In this document: positions 1 to 8,884 of the stretch, piece after piece
How the letters are laid out: every line of letters starts with the position of its first letter
How positions within the stretch are numbered: position 1 is the first letter of the stretch
Assembly (NCBI RefSeq): GCF_000190575.1
Contig: NC_015164.1
Location: forward strand, 806,001-870,000
Source of the DNA: Phocaeicola salanitronis DSM 18170
GTDB taxonomy: Bacteria > Bacteroidota > Bacteroidia > Bacteroidales > Bacteroidaceae
Direction: 5' to 3'
DNA length: 64,000 nucleotides
Notes under the pieces: generated by a model
Told to the model about the DNA's origin: nothing
Databases searched by the model: none
What the model saw: the letters and a program-made list of their open reading frames with translations, nothing else
Translations under genes and position numbers: made by a program

Positions 1-1951
1 AGTCCTCATTAAAAATTGTATAAGGCACAATTTCGAAGAAACTCGGACGATTGATGGCACGGGCGTATGAGAAACGCAGATTGGCATTTTCGTGCACATT
101 GTATTTGGCATGGAAACTGGGCAATACATCCGTATATTTCTGGTTGCCTTCAGGGTCTGCGTTCTCGGTGGGGAACTTCAGCAAATATCCTTGATTGGTA
201 TGTTCTACACGCACACCCGCAATCAATTCCCACTTGCTCCATGTATATTTTACCATTCCGTATCCGGCGCCAATCTTTTCGGTTGCATCATAATTCAAGG
301 CTCCGCTAATATTACGGCTGCTTACATCCGAGAAAACGATTTCATCAAAATTATTCCAATCTTCTCCTTTTATCTGAGGATCACCGTTTGTTGTTCTAAA
401 CTTATATTCATTGAAATAGCTGTCACGCTTCTTGTCGCGATACATACCTCCGATTGAAAAGTCAAATGATGAGCCGTTCGAAAGATTCAGTTTATACATT
501 AAGTCAAGGTATCCGGCAAAGTCACGGTCGGAATTGTGTTCCCAGCGGCGAACCAACGCATCGTTTACCGCTACACGATTTCCGCCATCCAGCAAACCTA
601 CTTCTGCATTATCGGGAGTTTCATTATACGCTTTCGATGCTACCGCCGACCAATTCAAGCGCAAGGCATGATTGTCCAGAAACCCATGTTCGCCTTTCAG
701 CGTAGAATTAATAATGTACTGATGGTTCCATTTCATGCGTACATGTTCTTCATCATCATCTTTTTGGTCGCGCACTTCCGCTTCACGCATATCCATGTAT
801 CCATTATACCAGGTCAGCTTATTGTTTTCATTGATGTGATAATCCAGTTTTACGTGTGCACCGATACGGGTCTGCTGGGAAGAATAGTTACGGTATTCAA
901 TATTACCGCTATCCCGCCCCGGCTGATAAAAAATCTGGCTTTCCTTACCACGGTACGTATTCAAGAATGTACCTGCCACCATCACGCCCAAACGGTCATT
1001 AAAGAAACGGTCACCATACGAAAGGCTTGCATTCAAGTCGGGCATCGGCTTGCTCCATTTCATGTGAAGATTATCGTAATTAAAATCATCGGGAGTCGCG
1101 CGGAAATATTCAGGCTTGCCCATCCGCTCGTAAGGCGAATCCTTCACAATAGCTCCATGGTCGAACGACTGGAAATCGCGGTCGAAATACATAGCGTTAT
1201 AACCGGTAGAAATGCTTGCCGTGAACTGACGTTCCGTAGGCGCATCTTTCATCACCAGATTGACCGCACCTCCGATACCGTCGCCTTCCATATTGGCAGT
1301 AAGTGATTTGGTCACCTCCAACCGGTCGAGCATCTCAGAAGGGAATATGTCAAGAGGGACGAAACGGTTCTTATTATCGGGACTTGGAATCTTCACTCCA
1401 TTAATCAAGGTATAATTGTAACGCTTGTCCATACCGCGCAGGATAGCATACTGCCCTTCCCCACTGCTGTTACGCTCAATCGTCACACCCGACATTCGCT
1501 GGATAACATTCGCGACCGTGATATCCGGAGAAAGCTCGATGGCTTTCGCGCTCATTACATTTACTACGTTCATTGATTTACGTTCAATGGCACGGGCGCC
1601 TGCCTCCGTACGTCCGGGATTAGTTGCCACTACGGTCACCTCACCCAATAAAATGTCATCACTCGCCAAAGGGATTTCAATGTCTACATCTTTCGAAGTC
1701 ACCTTCTGCTCGTAGGTCTTATATCCTACATACGTACAGATGATAGTAAATGTCGGCCGGTTTACCGAAATGCTGAAACTTCCGTCCAACCCTGTTACGG
1801 CTCCTTTTGAAGGCTCTTCTTTCACCACTACCGAGGCTCCGATAATCTCTTCGCCTGTTTTTGCATCCTTAATCTTACCTTTCAGGTTCATCGCATTTGC
1901 TCCTGCAGCCAATGCCAGCAAAACCAGACTCAAAACAGCTCTTTTTTTCAT
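1..1951 (-). CDS. TonB-dependent outer-membrane receptor, partial (C-terminus beyond left edge)
   Basis: The first 650 residues of a TonB-dependent receptor, open to the window edge. Seen: signal peptide about 1-20 (Lys-Lys-Arg, then a Leu/Ala-rich core), a CarboxypepD_reg-like domain about 22-105 starting KGKIKDAKTGEEIIGASVVV, a plug domain about 120-235 (SPDITVANVIQRMSGV, RGMDKRYNYTLINGVKIP), then barrel strands rich in aromatic residues. Such receptors import bulky ligands across the outer membrane with TonB-ExbBD energy. It is the last visible gene on this strand after a FecCD permease and binding protein, with a 198-bp gap, so a siderophore, heme or corrinoid ligand is an inference. It is not a SusC-type receptor with an adjacent SusD. 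A possible -7 box (TACTTTTG, plus-strand 1985-1992) lies upstream. Confidence 0.9.
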   Translation of the reverse strand, partial: MKKRAVLSLVLLALAAGANAMNLKGKIKDAKTGEEIIGASVVVKEEPSKGAVTGLDGSFSISVNRPTFTIICTYVGYKTYEQKVTSKDVDIEIPLASDDILLGEVTVVATNPGRTEAGARAIERKSMNVVNVMSAKAIELSPDITVANVIQRMSGVTIERNSSGEGQYAILRGMDKRYNYTLINGVKIPSPDNKNRFVPLDIFPSEMLDRLEVTKSLTANMEGDGIGGAVNLVMKDAPTERQFTASISTGYNAMYFDRDFQSFDHGAIVKDSPYERMGKPEYFRATPDDFNYDNLHMKWSKPMPDLNASLSYGDRFFNDRLGVMVAGTFLNTYRGKESQIFYQPGRDSGNIEYRNYSSQQTRIGAHVKLDYHINENNKLTWYNGYMDMREAEVRDQKDDDEEHVRMKWNHQYIINSTLKGEHGFLDNHALRLNWSAVASKAYNETPDNAEVGLLDGGNRVAVNDALVRRWEHNSDRDFAGYLDLMYKLNLSNGSSFDFSIGGMYRDKKRDSYFNEYKFRTTNGDPQIKGEDWNNFDEIVFSDVSSRNISGALNYDATEKIGAGYGMVKYTWSKWELIAGVRVEHTNQGYLLKFPTENADPEGNQKYTDVLPSFHAKYNVHENANLRFSYARAINRPSFFEIVPYTIFNED

Positions 1952-2149
1952 ACAATCTTTTATCCTTTTTTCATTTTGACGCTGCAAAAGTAAAAGGCAT
2001 TCTTTTCAAGAAGATTGCATGAGTGTTTCATTTCTGTTTCAAGAAGAAAGTAAGCAAAATAGGCTCCACTCCCTATATTCTACAAACATTCTTATTACAT
2101 TTTCATTACAAAAAGAAGGAATATCTTTCTTTTGTGAAGCAAATCATCT

Positions 2150-3178
2150 TCACTTAAAGAAAGTACGCCGGCGAATAATCACATAAATGATGACAGGCGC
2201 ACCCAATATGGGAGTAACCGCATTAAGAGGAATGATGCCACGCTCTGCAGGAAGAAGACAGAGCAAATTACAAAGCAAAGCCACGGCACACCCCGCCAAT
2301 AAAGTCACCGGAAGTAAAGAACGATGATTGGCTGTACCCAGCAACATACGAGCCACATGAGGAACAGCAAGCCCTATAAAGGAAATGGGACCGCAAAAGG
2401 CCGTAGCCACGGCGGTAAGAAGTCCAGCTATCACCAATAACCATGACCGCACGCGCCGTACACGGACACCTAAGTTTTCGGCATAACGAGGTCCTAACAA
2501 AAGGGCATTAAGAGGCTTAATCATAAGCAAAGAAGCCGCCAATCCGAGAAGTGCCGCCACAGAAAAAGCCGGAAGCTGGGCAGAGGATACACCTCCGAAA
2601 CTTCCCAACCCCCAAATAACAAACGAATGCACCCCTTCATCTGTAGCAAAAAAATTGAGCAGGGAAATAGCGGAAGAAGCCAAATACCCCATCATAATTC
2701 CCGCAATAAGCAGCATGATACTGTTACGAATCAAGGCAGAAAGAAAAAGTACGGCAAACATTATCGCCATAGCTCCCACAAACGCCCCTGCCACCACCGA
2801 CAGGAAACCCGAAAGGACAAACTGGCCTGCCACGATGCTTCCTCCACCTGCCAGCACCACCAATGCCACTCCCAAGCTTGCACCCGAACTGATGCCCAAG
2901 ATAGAAGAGTCGGCAAGCGGATTATTGAAAACGGTCTGCAAAATCAATCCCGACACCGCCAACGCCGCTCCGCAAAGCAATGCCGTGACACATTGAGGCA
3001 CACGCGACTCCCATACAATGAAGCTCCACCCCGAATCCACGGAGCCATCACCCAAAAGAACAGCGGTCACATCCTTCATCGGAATTGACACAGCTCCCCA
3101 ATAAAGGTTGGCGAAGATAAGCACCAGCACTATCACCGCCAGTGCAACCATACAAACTGATTTCTTATTTGCTTTCAT
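2150..3178 (-). CDS. FecCD/BtuC-family ABC transporter permease
   Basis: 342 residues, the usual size for an iron-siderophore, heme or vitamin B12 inner-membrane permease. Alternating hydrophobic stretches give roughly nine to ten membrane helices. Family landmarks include LAVSGLILQTVFNNPLAD near residues 90-110, GISSGASLGVALVV just after it, and GPISFIGLAVPHVARMLLG near 265-285, the last corresponding to the cytoplasmic contact with the ATPase. Its start overlaps the end of the binding-protein gene by 14 bp, indicating translational coupling. The FecE/BtuD-type ATPase expected next is absent; the following gene is the TonB receptor. The ATPase may lie beyond the left edge or elsewhere. The substrate cannot be read from the sequence. 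Confidence 0.93.
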   Translation of the reverse strand: MKANKKSVCMVALAVIVLVLIFANLYWGAVSIPMKDVTAVLLGDGSVDSGWSFIVWESRVPQCVTALLCGAALAVSGLILQTVFNNPLADSSILGISSGASLGVALVVLAGGGSIVAGQFVLSGFLSVVAGAFVGAMAIMFAVLFLSALIRNSIMLLIAGIMMGYLASSAISLLNFFATDEGVHSFVIWGLGSFGGVSSAQLPAFSVAALLGLAASLLMIKPLNALLLGPRYAENLGVRVRRVRSWLLVIAGLLTAVATAFCGPISFIGLAVPHVARMLLGTANHRSLLPVTLLAGCAVALLCNLLCLLPAERGIIPLNAVTPILGAPVIIYVIIRRRTFFK

Positions 3179-4346
3179 TTCTTTCTCTCAACGGCGTAAA
3201 ATACCTTGCCTGATAATCGGGGAACATATCGGGATGAAATACTGCGATTAAATCTTTTAATAAACGTTCGGGATGGAAGGGTATTTCCTCGTAATAAGAC
3301 ACCTTTGCTGTATTACACCCGTATATCTTCCGCTTGCGGAAAGCGTCGAATCCCGTATACGGACGGTAATCCTGCTCCAACTCGGCGTATGTCTTATCAT
3401 GCTTCTGATTATATTTCACCAGCCAATAATCCGCATGCCGTGCACGATTGAACACGGTCTCGAACGACAAGGGGGACGAACCGTTCTCCGCTATGGAAGC
3501 AAAGGCATAATGCGCGCCCGCATCGGCATACATCTGTCCCGTGACACTACGCCCGCCCGGAACATACCATGCCGACCCTTGCTTCAACTCCGCCAGCACC
3601 ACAGGCTTTTCTTTCGCTTTGTCCGCCATTGCGCACAACGCCTGATATCCGCGTTCCACTTCCGCAAACAAGGAATCCGCTTCACGCTCCTTCCCTGCCA
3701 GCATTCCATAAAAACGCATCCACTCCGCACGCCCTAAAGCTGAGGTCTCCATATAATCGGCACATTCTATCAACGGGATATCCAATTTTTCGACACGTCC
3801 GTACGAACCATTTTCGAAAGGAGAAAGCAAGATGCCGTCAGGGTGCAAGGCAATAACCCGCTCGATGTCTGGGCTCATGCTGCTTCCGGCATCCGTTATC
3901 AACCCGTCGCGCACACGCCGCCGTATCTTTTCCAACCGGATATAGGACAAGTCGCATACCCCACCCACGGCTTCCATCGCGCCCAGCTCGTCAAACAAGC
4001 CGCAATGCACCGCCGAATACACCAGCATCCGCTCCAACGGTATGCGCACCACCGTGCCTTGAGGCAATACGCGGGGGGAAGGCTTGTGCTTGTCCACCAA
4101 TAAATAAGTATGCAAGATGCGTGCAGAATCCCATGGATTACGTATTGTAACCTGCGTAAACTCTTTGTGCTTCACAACCGTAAGATAGTGCGCATACGCC
4201 AATCTCAACGTATCTCCTCCTTCGGGCATTCCGGATTTCGTGTTTCCGCTCCCGCCACATGCCGAGAGCACAAAAACGCATCCCACCATCCCCCAGAACA
4301 AACTTACCAGCCGCCGCATGTTTATTTTCTTATTCATATCTGTCAT
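3165..4346 (-). CDS. Periplasmic binding lipoprotein of an iron/cobalamin-type ABC importer
   Basis: 393 residues with a lipoprotein signal: hydrophobic stretch then LSAC, so Cys30 if the first Met is used, or Cys27 from the in-frame Met at 4337. The mature part looks like a TroA/FepB/BtuF-type binding protein: an N-terminal lobe with IPLERMLVYSAVHCGLFDEL, a linking helix, and a C-terminal lobe with GGRSVTGQMYADAGAHYAFA. It would deliver ligand to the downstream FecCD permease. The start codon immediately follows the stop codon of the flavoprotein gene, so all four genes are probably one transcript. Ligand unknown; siderophore, heme or corrinoid are possible. Confidence 0.85.
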   Translation of the reverse strand: MTDMNKKINMRRLVSLFWGMVGCVFVLSACGGSGNTKSGMPEGGDTLRLAYAHYLTVVKHKEFTQVTIRNPWDSARILHTYLLVDKHKPSPRVLPQGTVVRIPLERMLVYSAVHCGLFDELGAMEAVGGVCDLSYIRLEKIRRRVRDGLITDAGSSMSPDIERVIALHPDGILLSPFENGSYGRVEKLDIPLIECADYMETSALGRAEWMRFYGMLAGKEREADSLFAEVERGYQALCAMADKAKEKPVVLAELKQGSAWYVPGGRSVTGQMYADAGAHYAFASIAENGSSPLSFETVFNRARHADYWLVKYNQKHDKTYAELEQDYRPYTGFDAFRKRKIYGCNTAKVSYYEEIPFHPERLLKDLIAVFHPDMFPDYQARYFTPLRERNESK

Positions 4347-4916
4347 CTATAATTTCCGGACGGCTTTTCGGCAACGCTCTACGGTCTTTTCACGTACGGG
4401 ATGCTGCTTAGTCCCTCCAGCCTCAATCGTAGCAAGCACTTTAAAGCCACTCCATTTCAAGATTTCTTTCAATGCCCGGATGACTCCGCGCGTTTGATGG
4501 AAAAGAATGTTAAAAGGATAAGGTGTCGTGCCGACACTCACCAATATGGCACGTTTTCCCCGGTGCAACGGTTGAGGAATGCCTCGTGTGCTTTCCCCCA
4601 TCATTCCATACACCATACGGTCGAACAATACCTTCAGTTCGCCAGGCATATTTCCCCAATAACAAGGCGCGCCGATAACCAGTACGTCACATGCCTGAAT
4701 CAGCCGAAGCACCCGTTGGGCATCGTCTTCGGGCAACACGCAAGCCCGCTTGGTACGGCATGCCATGCATCCCGTACAAGGACGCACACGCAATCCGGAA
4801 ACACGGACCGACGTAACCTGCATCCCTGCTCTTGCCGCCTCTTCCTCCATTGCATCCAGCATACGGGAAATATTTCCCTTCGGGCGTGGGCTGGCGTTAA
4901 GTATCAGCACGTTCAT
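4347..4916 (-). CDS. Flavodoxin-fold NAD(P)H-dependent oxidoreductase, iron-sulfur flavoprotein-like
   Basis: 189 residues. The N-terminus VLILNASPRPKGNISRML is the phosphate-binding loop of FMN reductase/flavodoxin-like folds, and GAPCYWGNMPGELKVLFDR is the typical second FMN-contact region. Four cysteines, C47, C50, C53 and C59, fit the compact C-x2-C-x2-C-x4-7-C motif that holds a [4Fe-4S] cluster in archaeal and clostridial Isf proteins. The protein therefore probably passes electrons through FMN and a cluster. It overlaps the TSCPD gene by 4 bp and abuts the binding-protein gene. In this context a reductive step releasing iron or a cofactor from the imported ligand is plausible but is inference. 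Confidence 0.82.
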   Translation of the reverse strand: MNVLILNASPRPKGNISRMLDAMEEEAARAGMQVTSVRVSGLRVRPCTGCMACRTKRACVLPEDDAQRVLRLIQACDVLVIGAPCYWGNMPGELKVLFDRMVYGMMGESTRGIPQPLHRGKRAILVSVGTTPYPFNILFHQTRGVIRALKEILKWSGFKVLATIEAGGTKQHPVREKTVERCRKAVRKL

Positions 4917-5158
4917 GGCTTCATGGAACGCAGAGCCTTACAAAGCTGGTCGGGACATGAAGTGGGCTTCTCCCCGCACCGGATGCCTTCCAGCCGGGCA
5001 ATCACTTCCTCTACCGGCATACCCTTCACCAAAGCACAAATCCCCTGCAAATTCCCGTTGCATCCTCCCGTATAATGTGCATTCTTCACAATTCCGTTCT
5101 CTACTTCTACCTTTATATGCGTGCTGCAAGTCCCTTGCGTCGTATAATCGATTACCAT
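4913..5158 (-). CDS. TSCPD-domain small protein (TIGR03905 type)
   Basis: 81 residues, probably first gene of the operon. It carries the TSCPD signature (residues 66-70) and several conserved-looking cysteines: C11 in GTCS, C33 in TGGCNGN, C41, C61, C68 and C73. This family resembles the C-terminal domain of adenosylcobalamin-dependent ribonucleotide reductase and is thought to bind metal or nucleic acid; stand-alone members have no firm function. The cysteine count suggests metal or iron-sulfur chemistry, in line with the Isf-like reductase encoded directly after it with a 4-bp overlap. A consensus Bacteroidetes promoter lies 30-60 bp upstream. Confidence 0.85.
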   Translation of the reverse strand: MVIDYTTQGTCSTHIKVEVENGIVKNAHYTGGCNGNLQGICALVKGMPVEEVIARLEGIRCGEKPTSCPDQLCKALRSMKP

Positions 5159-5187
5159 ATTTATTATAATTTGTCTTACTCAATGCG

Positions 5188-5218
5188 CAAAGGTAACACT
5201 ATTTTCCGAAATAACAAA
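5188..5218 (-). promoter_or_regulatory. Promoter of the TSCPD-flavoprotein-uptake operon
   Basis: On the minus strand TTTG (plus 5215-5218) is followed after exactly 19 bases by TACCTTTG (plus 5188-5195), matching the Bacteroidetes -33/-7 consensus. The leader to the ATG at 5158 would be only about 25 nt, so no room exists for a cobalamin riboswitch. Confidence 0.7.
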
Positions 5219-5262
5219 CGCACCTATATCCGCCGGCTTAGGCACATAGGTTCAACGGGCAT

Positions 5263-5298
5263 CGAATCTATGTCCATCAGCCTTCGGACATAGGTTCG
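5263..5298. repeat. 13-bp-stem hairpin in the divergent spacer
   Basis: Arms 5263-5275 and 5286-5298 pair over 13 positions (one T-G), with a 10-nt loop, core ctatgtcc/ggacatag. The spacer 5159-5416 separates two divergent genes, so this is not a terminator of either. It lies upstream of both promoters and could be a regulator site. A related string, cataggttcaac, precedes it at about 5245. Confidence 0.55.
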
Positions 5299-5350
5299 CA
5301 AAATAAAGATCCCTTTTTTTGAATTTTTCTTATTTACCCTCCCCAAATTA

Positions 5351-5382
5351 TTCGTTTATTTCATCGTTTTTTCCTATTTTTG
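5351..5382 (+). promoter_or_regulatory. Promoter of the yitT-type gene
   Basis: TTCG at 5351-5354 and TATTTTTG at 5375-5382 are spaced 20 bases apart; the -7 box matches TAnnTTTG. Transcription would start near 5390, about 27 nt before the ATG. Confidence 0.55.
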
Positions 5383-5416
5383 TATTCCGAAAATTTGAAA
5401 TAACTAAAAACGGAAA

Positions 5417-6301
5417 ATGAATCGGATTATGAATTTAAGGACTCAACCCGTATGGAGGGAAGCAAAGGATTATGTGTTTATCGCTTTAGGCATGATGATG
5501 TACGGGATTGGGTGGACCGTGTTTTTGCTGCCGAATGATCTTCCTTCGGGAGCCGTTCCGGGTATCGCCTCCATTATTTATTGGGCAACGGGATTCCCGG
5601 TGCAGTACACCTACTTGGGAATCAACGGCATATTGTTGCTGTTGGCTTTAAAGATTTTAGGGCTCAAGTTCTGCGTGAAAACCATCTGGGCTGTAGCAGT
5701 ATTGACCATATTCCTGGAAGTAATCCAACGGATAGCGGGCGAAGGGCTGATACACGACCAACCCTTTATGGCATGTGTATTAGGCGCTTCATTTTGCGGC
5801 GGAGGAATCGGGCTTGCCTTTTCAGCCAACGGAAGCACAGGCGGCACCGACATCATTGCGGCTATCGTAAACAAGTACCGCGACATATCATTGGGGCGGG
5901 TCATCCTGATGTGTGATGTCATCATCATCTCGTCCAGTTACCTGGTGCTCCACGATTGGGAACGGGTGGTATATGGTTATGTGGTATTGTTCATCACCAG
6001 CTTCGTTATCGACCAGGTGGTGAATAGCGCACGCCAGTCGGTACAATTCTTCATTATCTCAAGCAAGTACGAAGAAATCGGGCACCATATCAACAAGGAC
6101 CTGCATCGGGGCGTGACGTTCATCGACGGCGTGGGATGCTATACAAACAAAGGTGTGAAAATGATGTTCGTATTGGCGAAGAAGCGGGAGTCGAACACGA
6201 TTTTCCGCCTGATAAAGGACATCGACCCCCATGCGTTCGTATCGCAAAGTGCGGTAATCGGCGTTTTCGGCGAAGGATTCGACCGCATCAAAGTAAAATA
6301 A
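5417..6301 (+). CDS. YitT-family membrane protein (DUF161 + DUF2179)
   Basis: 294 residues. Five to six hydrophobic segments occupy about 20-200, with the family string FSANGSTGGTDIIAAIVNKY near 140. The soluble C-terminal part (about 225-290, HRGVTFIDGVGCYTNKGVKM and DPHAFVSQSAVIGVFGEGF) is the DUF2179 domain. Members are inner-membrane proteins of unproven transport function. A second in-frame Met lies 12 bases downstream and could be the start. The Crp/Fnr-type regulator gene follows after 29 bp, so the two may be co-transcribed. Confidence 0.9.
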   Translation: MNRIMNLRTQPVWREAKDYVFIALGMMMYGIGWTVFLLPNDLPSGAVPGIASIIYWATGFPVQYTYLGINGILLLLALKILGLKFCVKTIWAVAVLTIFLEVIQRIAGEGLIHDQPFMACVLGASFCGGGIGLAFSANGSTGGTDIIAAIVNKYRDISLGRVILMCDVIIISSSYLVLHDWERVVYGYVVLFITSFVIDQVVNSARQSVQFFIISSKYEEIGHHINKDLHRGVTFIDGVGCYTNKGVKMMFVLAKKRESNTIFRLIKDIDPHAFVSQSAVIGVFGEGFDRIKVK

Positions 6302-6330
6302 CTTAAAAATGAACCAGTTAAAATCAATAT

Positions 6331-6921
6331 ATGGTAACAACAAGCATTGACATCGCAAGGCAAATGGTAAACAATTATCATTTGCAGGCGGACAAAGAAA
6401 GCACGCATGCCCTTGCCGATATTTTGGTTTGCAAGAAATATAAAAAAGGAGAAATAATCCTGAACGAAGGAGAAATCTGCACATGCATGCGTTATGTGGA
6501 AAAAGGCCTGCTCCGCCAGTTCTACTTCAAATACGGGAAAGACATGACCGAGCACATCGCTTACGAGAAAGGCGTAGTGATTTGCCTGGAAAGCTATTTC
6601 CGACAGGAACCTGCCCACCTGATCATAGAGGCGCTGGAGCAAAGCGTGGTTTGGGAAATAGACAAAGCCATGATAGACCAACTGGCAATAGAATACGTCA
6701 CCATCGGCTTGCTATACCGGAAGATACTGGAATATTCGTTGATAGAATCACAGATTAAAGCCGACACGCTGCGTTTCGAGCCGGCTCACGAACGGTATAA
6801 CAAATTGTTCCAGATGCATCCGGAAATATTGAAGCGTGCCCCCTTGGTGTATATTGCTTCCTTGCTCCAGATGACTCCGGAAACACTGAGCCGCGTGCGT
6901 TCGGCAAGCCTAAGCAATTAA
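6331..6921 (+). CDS. Crp/Fnr-family transcriptional regulator
   Basis: 196 residues. The first about 120 form a cyclic-nucleotide-binding-type beta barrel (CKKYKKGEIILNEGEICTCM; FYFKYGKDMTEHIAYEKGVV). The C-terminal part (about 145-196) ends in a winged-helix region, LVYIASLLQMTPETLSRVRS, whose recognition helix matches Crp-like repressors common in Bacteroidetes. No Fnr-type cysteine cluster is seen, so oxygen sensing through iron-sulfur is unlikely. The effector is unknown. It sits between the yitT-type gene and miaA, with an 11-bp gap to miaA. Confidence 0.88.
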   Translation: MVTTSIDIARQMVNNYHLQADKESTHALADILVCKKYKKGEIILNEGEICTCMRYVEKGLLRQFYFKYGKDMTEHIAYEKGVVICLESYFRQEPAHLIIEALEQSVVWEIDKAMIDQLAIEYVTIGLLYRKILEYSLIESQIKADTLRFEPAHERYNKLFQMHPEILKRAPLVYIASLLQMTPETLSRVRSASLSN

Positions 6922-6932
6922 AGGACAGGCGA

Positions 6933-7850
6933 ATGGCATACGACTTGATTACAATATTAGGACCGACCGCATCGGGAAAGACTCCCTTGGCGGCGGCACT
7001 TGCCAACCGCTTGCATACGGAAATCATTAGCGGGGACAGCCGTCAGGTGTACCGCCGGATGGATTTGGGCACGGGAAAAGATTTGGCGGATTATACGGCA
7101 GGCGGGAATCGGATTCCCTATCACTTGATTGATATCGCGGAACCGGGAACCAAATACAATGTATTCGAATTCCAGCACGATTTCCTTCGGGCTTACGATG
7201 ACATCCGAAAGCGAGGGATGCTTCCCATCTTATGCGGAGGGACCGGAATGTACCTGGAATCTGTCTTGAAAGGATATAAGCTGCTTCCCGTACCGGAGAA
7301 TCCCGAGTTGCGCGAAAAGCTTGCGGGAAAATCCCTGGCAGAGCTGACCGAGATATTGGCTTCGTATAAGACCTTGCACAACTCTACGGATGTGGATACG
7401 GCAAAACGTGCCATACGCGCCATAGAAATAGAAGAGTATTACCATACCCAACCTGTAGACGCAAGGGATTTTCCGGACATCCATAGCCTGATTATCGGAG
7501 TCAGTATCGACCGTGAATTGAGGCGTGAGAAAATATCCCGCCGGTTAAGGCAAAGGCTGGACGAAGGCATGGTGGATGAAGTGCGCCGGTTGCTGGAAGA
7601 AGGCATCGCGCCCGAGGACTTGATTTATTACGGACTGGAATACAAATTCCTTACCTTATATATAATAGGAGAATTGAGTTACGAAGAAATGTTCCGCCAA
7701 CTGGAGATAGCCATCCATCAATTTGCCAAAAGGCAGATGACATGGTTCAGGGGCATGGAAAGACGCGGATTCGCCATCCATTGGATTGATGCAACCTCGC
7801 CTATGGAAGAAAAGGTGGAGAAAATAATGAATTTATTAAACACAGACTGA
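6933..7850 (+). CDS. miaA: tRNA dimethylallyltransferase
   Basis: 305 residues. The enzyme transfers a dimethylallyl group to N6 of A37 in tRNAs reading codons that start with U. P-loop GPTASGKT is at 10-17, the SGDSRQVYRRMDLGTGK motif follows with catalytic Asp35, and HLIDIAEPGTKYNVFEFQ is the next family block. The C-terminal half carries the tRNA-contacting helices, ending with the conserved FAKRQMTWFRG stretch. Bacteroides genomes often carry two miaA copies and this could be either. The lipid kinase gene begins one base after its stop, so they form one unit. Confidence 0.96.
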   Translation: MAYDLITILGPTASGKTPLAAALANRLHTEIISGDSRQVYRRMDLGTGKDLADYTAGGNRIPYHLIDIAEPGTKYNVFEFQHDFLRAYDDIRKRGMLPILCGGTGMYLESVLKGYKLLPVPENPELREKLAGKSLAELTEILASYKTLHNSTDVDTAKRAIRAIEIEEYYHTQPVDARDFPDIHSLIIGVSIDRELRREKISRRLRQRLDEGMVDEVRRLLEEGIAPEDLIYYGLEYKFLTLYIIGELSYEEMFRQLEIAIHQFAKRQMTWFRGMERRGFAIHWIDATSPMEEKVEKIMNLLNTD

Positions 7851-7851
7851 T

Positions 7852-8784
7852 ATGGCAATAGAACCTACCCGTTGGGGTGTGATATATAATCCGAAAGCCG
7901 GAAGCCGGAAAGCGCAAAAGCGCTGGAAGGAGATTCGGGACTACATGGAAAGCCGTGAAGTCCAGTTCGACTATGTACAATCGGAAGGCTTCGGCTCGGT
8001 AGAGCGCCTATCGCGCACCATGGCGAACAACGGTTACCGGACCATTGTTGTGGTAGGAGGAGACGGGGCATTGAACGATGCCGTAAACGGCATCATGTTC
8101 TCGGACGCCGAAAATAAGCAAGACATTGCCTTGGGCATTATCCCGAACGGCATTGGAAATGATTTTGCCAAATATTGGGGACTGGATTCAGATGATTATA
8201 AAGGGGCGGTAGATGTCTTGATTAACCGCCGTTTGCGGAAGGTAGATGTAGGCGTATTCGGGTATTTCAACGGGAAAAGCCACGTGAAGCGCTTTTTCCT
8301 GAATGCCGTTTACATCGGGTTAGGTGCCCGTATCGTAATCATCACCAATGAGACACGGCGCTTTTGGGGAATACCCCTGTTCTCGTACCTGTCCTCGCTC
8401 TTTCTGGTGGCATTCGAACGGAAACTGTACCGGATGCACCTGAAAGTAAACGATGAACATATCCGGGGACGCCTGATGGCGGTAGCCATCGGAAGCGGGC
8501 GCGGATACGGGCTGACCCCCAGCGCGGTACCCTATAACGGCTGGCTGGACGTATCGTTAATCTATCGCCCGGAACTCCGCCAACTGATTCAAGGCTTATG
8601 GATGATGCAGCAGGGACGCTTGTTGAACCATAAAACCGTAAAGCCCTACCGTACCCGTACGGTTAAAATATTACGGGCGCAAAATGCCGAGATAAGCCTG
8701 GACGGACGCATTTGGTTCGACCGGCATTTCCCTATCGAGGTGACCATTGCTCCCGAAGCATTGACTTTGATAATCCCGAATTAA
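7852..8784 (+). CDS. Diacylglycerol kinase-family lipid kinase
   Basis: 310 residues. The catalytic nucleotide-binding loop GGDGALNDAVNG (69-80) and the following GIIPNGIGNDFAKYWG are diagnostic of the DAGK/sphingosine-kinase (LCB5) fold; YNPKAGSRKA near the N-terminus is the family's first block. The likely reaction is ATP-dependent phosphorylation of a membrane lipid such as diacylglycerol, or of a long-chain base, since Bacteroides make sphingolipids. Which substrate is used cannot be told. The gene is translationally adjacent to miaA. About 60 bp separate its stop from the serS promoter. Confidence 0.9.
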   Translation: MAIEPTRWGVIYNPKAGSRKAQKRWKEIRDYMESREVQFDYVQSEGFGSVERLSRTMANNGYRTIVVVGGDGALNDAVNGIMFSDAENKQDIALGIIPNGIGNDFAKYWGLDSDDYKGAVDVLINRRLRKVDVGVFGYFNGKSHVKRFFLNAVYIGLGARIVIITNETRRFWGIPLFSYLSSLFLVAFERKLYRMHLKVNDEHIRGRLMAVAIGSGRGYGLTPSAVPYNGWLDVSLIYRPELRQLIQGLWMMQQGRLLNHKTVKPYRTRTVKILRAQNAEISLDGRIWFDRHFPIEVTIAPEALTLIIPN

Positions 8785-8824
8785 GAGCCTGCTAAGATAT
8801 CGTTAAAGTATCTTGTAAGATTCA

Positions 8825-8855
8825 TTGTTTATGTTTCAATAAAAGAATATCTTTG
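8825..8855 (+). promoter_or_regulatory. Promoter of serS
   Basis: TTG at 8825-8827 and TATCTTTG at 8848-8855, spaced 20 bases, fit the Bacteroidetes -33/-7 consensus. The start codon is about 30 nt after the -7 box. Confidence 0.65.
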
Positions 8856-8884
8856 CAGCACGAAACTTAAAAACAAAAAAAGAT

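Noticed and set aside
5100..5416. Cobalamin riboswitch before the uptake operon
   Set aside because: The leader after the promoter is only about 25 nt and no B12-box-like sequence is seen.
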